Shown here: positions 61,692-64,000 of the stretch, piece by piece
How the letters are laid out: every line of letters starts with the position of its first letter
How positions within the stretch are numbered: position 1 is the stretch's first letter
Assembly: GCF_024347135.1 (NCBI RefSeq)
Contig: NZ_AP024907.1
Coordinates: forward strand, 983,001-1,047,000
DNA length: 64,000 nucleotides
Direction: 5' to 3'
DNA from: Vibrio spartinae
GTDB taxonomy: Bacteria; Pseudomonadota; Gammaproteobacteria; Enterobacterales; Vibrionaceae
The notes under the pieces: model-generated
The model's database searches: none
What the model was told of the DNA's origin: nothing
Seen by the model: the letters and a program-made list of their open reading frames with translations, nothing else
Position numbers and translations under genes: made by a program

Positions 61692-62942
61692 ATGCTTAAG
61701 CGTGATATGAATATCGCTGATTATGATGCGGATCTTTTCGCAGCCATTCAAGAAGAAACTCTTCGTCAGGAAGAGCACATTGAACTTATTGCTTCAGAAA
61801 ATTACACCAGTCCACGCGTCATGGAAGCTCAGGGTTCTCAGCTGACCAATAAGTATGCAGAAGGCTATCCAAGTAAGCGCTATTATGGTGGTTGCGAGTA
61901 TGTCGATAAAGTTGAAACATTAGCGATTGAACGTGCATGTCAACTGTTTAACTGTGAATATGCAAACGTCCAGCCTCACTCCGGGTCTCAGGCGAACAGC
62001 GCTGTATACATGGCATTATTGAATCCCGGCGATACGGTTTTAGGGATGAGTCTGGCTCATGGGGGGCACTTAACACATGGGTCTCCGGTTAACTTCTCCG
62101 GTAAACACTACCATGTGATTCCTTATGGCATTGATGAAAGTGGTCAGATTAACTACGACGAAATGGAATCGCTGGCTGTTGAACACAAGCCGAAAATGAT
62201 TATCGGTGGTTTTTCTGCTTATTCACAGATTGTTGATTGGGCTCGGATGCGTGAAATTGCTGATAAAGTTGATGCTTACTTGTTTGTCGATATGGCTCAT
62301 GTGGCCGGTCTGGTAGCTGCTGGTGCTTATCCAACGCCGGTTCCTCATGCTCACGTTGTGACAACCACAACACATAAAACTCTGGCGGGTCCTCGTGGTG
62401 GTTTGATTCTGTCAAGCGCTGGTGAGGACATGTACAAAAAACTGAACTCTGCTGTATTCCCCGGTGGTCAGGGTGGTCCTCTGATGCATGTGATTGCGGC
62501 AAAAGCCGTTGCGTTCAAAGAAGCAATGGAACCAGAATTTAAAGCGTATCAGGAACGTGTCGTTCAAAATGCCAAAGCGATGGTTGCTCAGTTCCAAGCT
62601 CGCGGCTATAAAATCGTCTCAAATAGTACCGAAAACCACCTGTTCTTAGTTGATTTAATCGATAAAGATATCACGGGTAAAGAAGCGGATGCAGCGCTCG
62701 GTGCCGCGAATATGACAGTGAATAAAAACTCTGTGCCAAATGACCCGCGTAGTCCATTTGTAACGTCTGGTATTCGTGTCGGCACACCTGCAATTACCCG
62801 ACGCGGCTTTACTGTCGATGATGCGAAAGAGTTGGCAAACTGGATGTGTGATGTTCTGGATAACATCAATGATCCAAGTGTGATTGATGCGACGAAAGCA
62901 AAAGTGCTTGAAATTTGTAAGCGTCTCCCTGTTTACGCATAA
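61692..62942 (+). CDS. glyA: Serine hydroxymethyltransferase
   Basis: This PLP enzyme of 416 residues converts serine and tetrahydrofolate to glycine and methylene-tetrahydrofolate. ATG 61692 follows AGGAG and gives the family start [16 protein letters not shown]; the upstream in-frame extension to 61617 crosses the PurR box and is not coding. The PLP-lysine motif is [20 protein letters not shown]. Vibrios often carry a second glyA; this PurR-controlled one matches the Escherichia coli type. Confidence 0.98.
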   Translation: MLKRDMNIADYDADLFAAIQEETLRQEEHIELIASENYTSPRVMEAQGSQLTNKYAEGYPSKRYYGGCEYVDKVETLAIERACQLFNCEYANVQPHSGSQANSAVYMALLNPGDTVLGMSLAHGGHLTHGSPVNFSGKHYHVIPYGIDESGQINYDEMESLAVEHKPKMIIGGFSAYSQIVDWARMREIADKVDAYLFVDMAHVAGLVAAGAYPTPVPHAHVVTTTTHKTLAGPRGGLILSSAGEDMYKKLNSAVFPGGQGGPLMHVIAAKAVAFKEAMEPEFKAYQERVVQNAKAMVAQFQARGYKIVSNSTENHLFLVDLIDKDITGKEADAALGAANMTVNKNSVPNDPRSPFVTSGIRVGTPAITRRGFTVDDAKELANWMCDVLDNINDPSVIDATKAKVLEICKRLPVYA

Positions 62943-62970
62943 GTCGTCTTTGCATGCTGATGATAAAAAT

Positions 62971-62995
62971 AAACCCGCTTAAAGCGGGTTTATTG
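62971..62995 (+). terminator. Terminator of glyA
   Basis: AAACCCGCT-TAA-AGCGGGTTT: a 9-bp stem followed by ATTGTTTTC. Confidence 0.8.
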
Positions 62996-63085
62996 TTTTC
63001 AAATAAAGTCGATTCACAACCAAGCAATAGATTCAAAAGTGTCAGTGAAAGGACAATCGCTTGAGAATCTCACCTCACCGTGAGA

Positions 63086-63421
63086 TTAATCTTTAGAGAT
63101 GCTCAGTGTTGTGCCTGACTTACATTTGAATAGGTAGTAATTTTCACTTTCAGTAAATTTGCCTAACCCTTCGCCATCACAGTAATCAATATTGATCCCG
63201 CGCATGACTTCAAGTGTGTCTTCTGATTTGAGCGCAAATTTAGAGCCGTCGGCACAGACGATGCGAACGCGTCCCGCATTATCCAGCGAGTAGACTTTCA
63301 CGTCGGTATTACAAAGCTCAAAAGACGCTTCACGGTAGTTGTCTTCTTTGGTATTTGAAGCACAACCAGCGAGTGTGAGCGCGAGTCCGACAATGCCCCA
63401 GATCGTGGCCGTTTTCATCAT
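63086..63421 (-). CDS. Small lipoprotein of unknown function
   Basis: The 111-residue protein has signal peptide MMKTATIWGIVGLALTLAGC with a lipobox LAGC (Cys about 20) and Ala-Ser after it, favouring the outer membrane. The mature part has four Cys (FELCNTD, RIVCADG, DYCDGEG, FKCKSG), probably two disulfides, and a beta-rich pattern. I do not recognise the family. ATG 63421 follows AAGGA. Confidence 0.8.
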   Translation of the reverse strand: MMKTATIWGIVGLALTLAGCASNTKEDNYREASFELCNTDVKVYSLDNAGRVRIVCADGSKFALKSEDTLEVMRGINIDYCDGEGLGKFTESENYYLFKCKSGTTLSISKD

Positions 63422-63622
63422 ATATATCCTTACATCGACAGTGAATTCAAGTTGTTCTCTAGACTATAGAACAATGCTTATAGATTCAATCTCATGACAC
63501 AAATTATGGCAATCGTTTCACATTTGCTATGGTGGTGTTTCTGAGTGAATCAAGCATTGATGTGAGAGAGCGTGTAACGGAGAGTCATCAGGCCGATGCA
63601 ATACACCGACCTGATTGGGGGG

Positions 63623-64000
63623 TTATTTGACTTCAACGCCTTTGGCTTGCAGATCGGCATGATAGGATGAACGAACAAATGGACCACATGCAGCATGAGT
63701 AAAGCCCAGCTCAAGCGCAATGTCTTTCAGTTCATCAAACTCTTCTGGTGGCACATACCGTTCAACAGGCAGATGATGGCGGCTCGGTGCCAGATATTGA
63801 CCCAGAGTCAGCATGGTCACACCATGTGCGCGCAGATCTTTCAGCACTTCGACGATCTCTTCTTTTGTTTCACCCAGTCCCATCATCAAACCGGATTTAG
63901 TTGGGATGTCCGGGTGTTGCTGTTTGAATTTTTGTAATAACTCAAGAGACCATTTGTAATTTGCACCGGGTCTGACCTTGCGGTACAAGCGGGGCGCTGT
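63623..64000 (-). CDS. lipA: Lipoyl synthase, C-terminal part (gene runs off the right edge)
   Basis: The 125 visible residues read [20 protein letters not shown] and on through [20 protein letters not shown] and [18 protein letters not shown], the C-terminal half of the radical-SAM enzyme LipA. It inserts sulfur into octanoylated proteins to form lipoyl groups. The CxxxCxxC motif lies outside the window. The frame is open to the edge; an internal ATG at 63988 is not the start. Confidence 0.96.
   Translation of the reverse strand, partial: TAPRLYRKVRPGANYKWSLELLQKFKQQHPDIPTKSGLMMGLGETKEEIVEVLKDLRAHGVTMLTLGQYLAPSRHHLPVERYVPPEEFDELKDIALELGFTHAACGPFVRSSYHADLQAKGVEVK

Noticed and set aside
63575..63622. 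Rho-independent terminator of lipA
   Set aside because: A 9-bp stem with one G-U pair can be drawn, but no T tract follows on the minus strand.

Overview
The window looks like a chromosomal segment of a Vibrionaceae bacterium, most likely a Vibrio. The evidence is the gene content: sodium-motor pomA/pomB, a competence-type minor pilin cluster behind dnaKJ, the gcvB-gcvA-ygdD-rlmM / xni-ppnN block, the metNIQ-gmhB block, tandem tRNA-Tyr genes, and CsrB- and GcvB-type regulatory RNAs. Nearly all of it is core genome. I see no prophage, insertion sequence, integron or CRISPR array.

Layout. 1-7.8 kb: heat-shock region (nadK end, grpE, dnaK, dnaJ) with sigma-32 type promoters; a TRAP/TAXI uptake pair on the opposite strand sits between grpE and dnaK. 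7.8-11 kb: four overlapping minor-pilin genes. 11-14 kb: glutathione-dependent formaldehyde detoxification (S-formylglutathione hydrolase and class III alcohol dehydrogenase) with a divergent LysR regulator. 14-25.4 kb: tadA, an unlisted very basic 43-codon gene, mltF, purL behind a PurR operator, alanine dehydrogenase, and katG preceded by an OxyR-type operator and an unlisted 59-codon ORF. 25.8-32.1 kb: a chemoreceptor, small conserved proteins, proS, trmO and two further small genes. 32.2-32.8 kb: a CsrB-family RNA with a GacA/VarA-type box upstream. 33-39 kb: acetyltransferase, DUF3301, DUF3549, yqcC, truC, and the dxs-ispA-xseB isoprenoid operon. 39-44 kb: pomA-pomB, an aldo/keto reductase, thiI. 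44-56.6 kb: gcvB/gcvA, hydrolase, ygdD, rlmM, xni, ppnN, a diguanylate cyclase, a TPR protein with an apparently degenerate GGDEF module, queF, syd, and a zinc-ribbon protein. 56.6-64 kb: metQ-metI-metN with a MetJ box, gmhB, two tRNA-Tyr genes, a YitT protein, glyA with a PurR box, a small lipoprotein and the end of lipA.

Several genes share regulatory logic that can be read in the DNA: sigma-32 elements (grpE, dnaK), PurR (purL, glyA), OxyR (59-codon ORF/katG), MetJ (metNIQ), GacA/VarA (CsrB RNA), GcvA/GcvB, and a FliA-like promoter before pomA.

The least explained items are the OxyR-operator-linked ORF with a Cys-His-x3-Cys-His motif upstream of katG, the acid-residue-free 43-residue protein between tadA and mltF, and three short tandem-repeat tracts (15, 15 and 18 bp periods) at gene edges. 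One of these tracts lengthens the leader of a prepilin, and another is read in two frames where gcvA overlaps the next gene.
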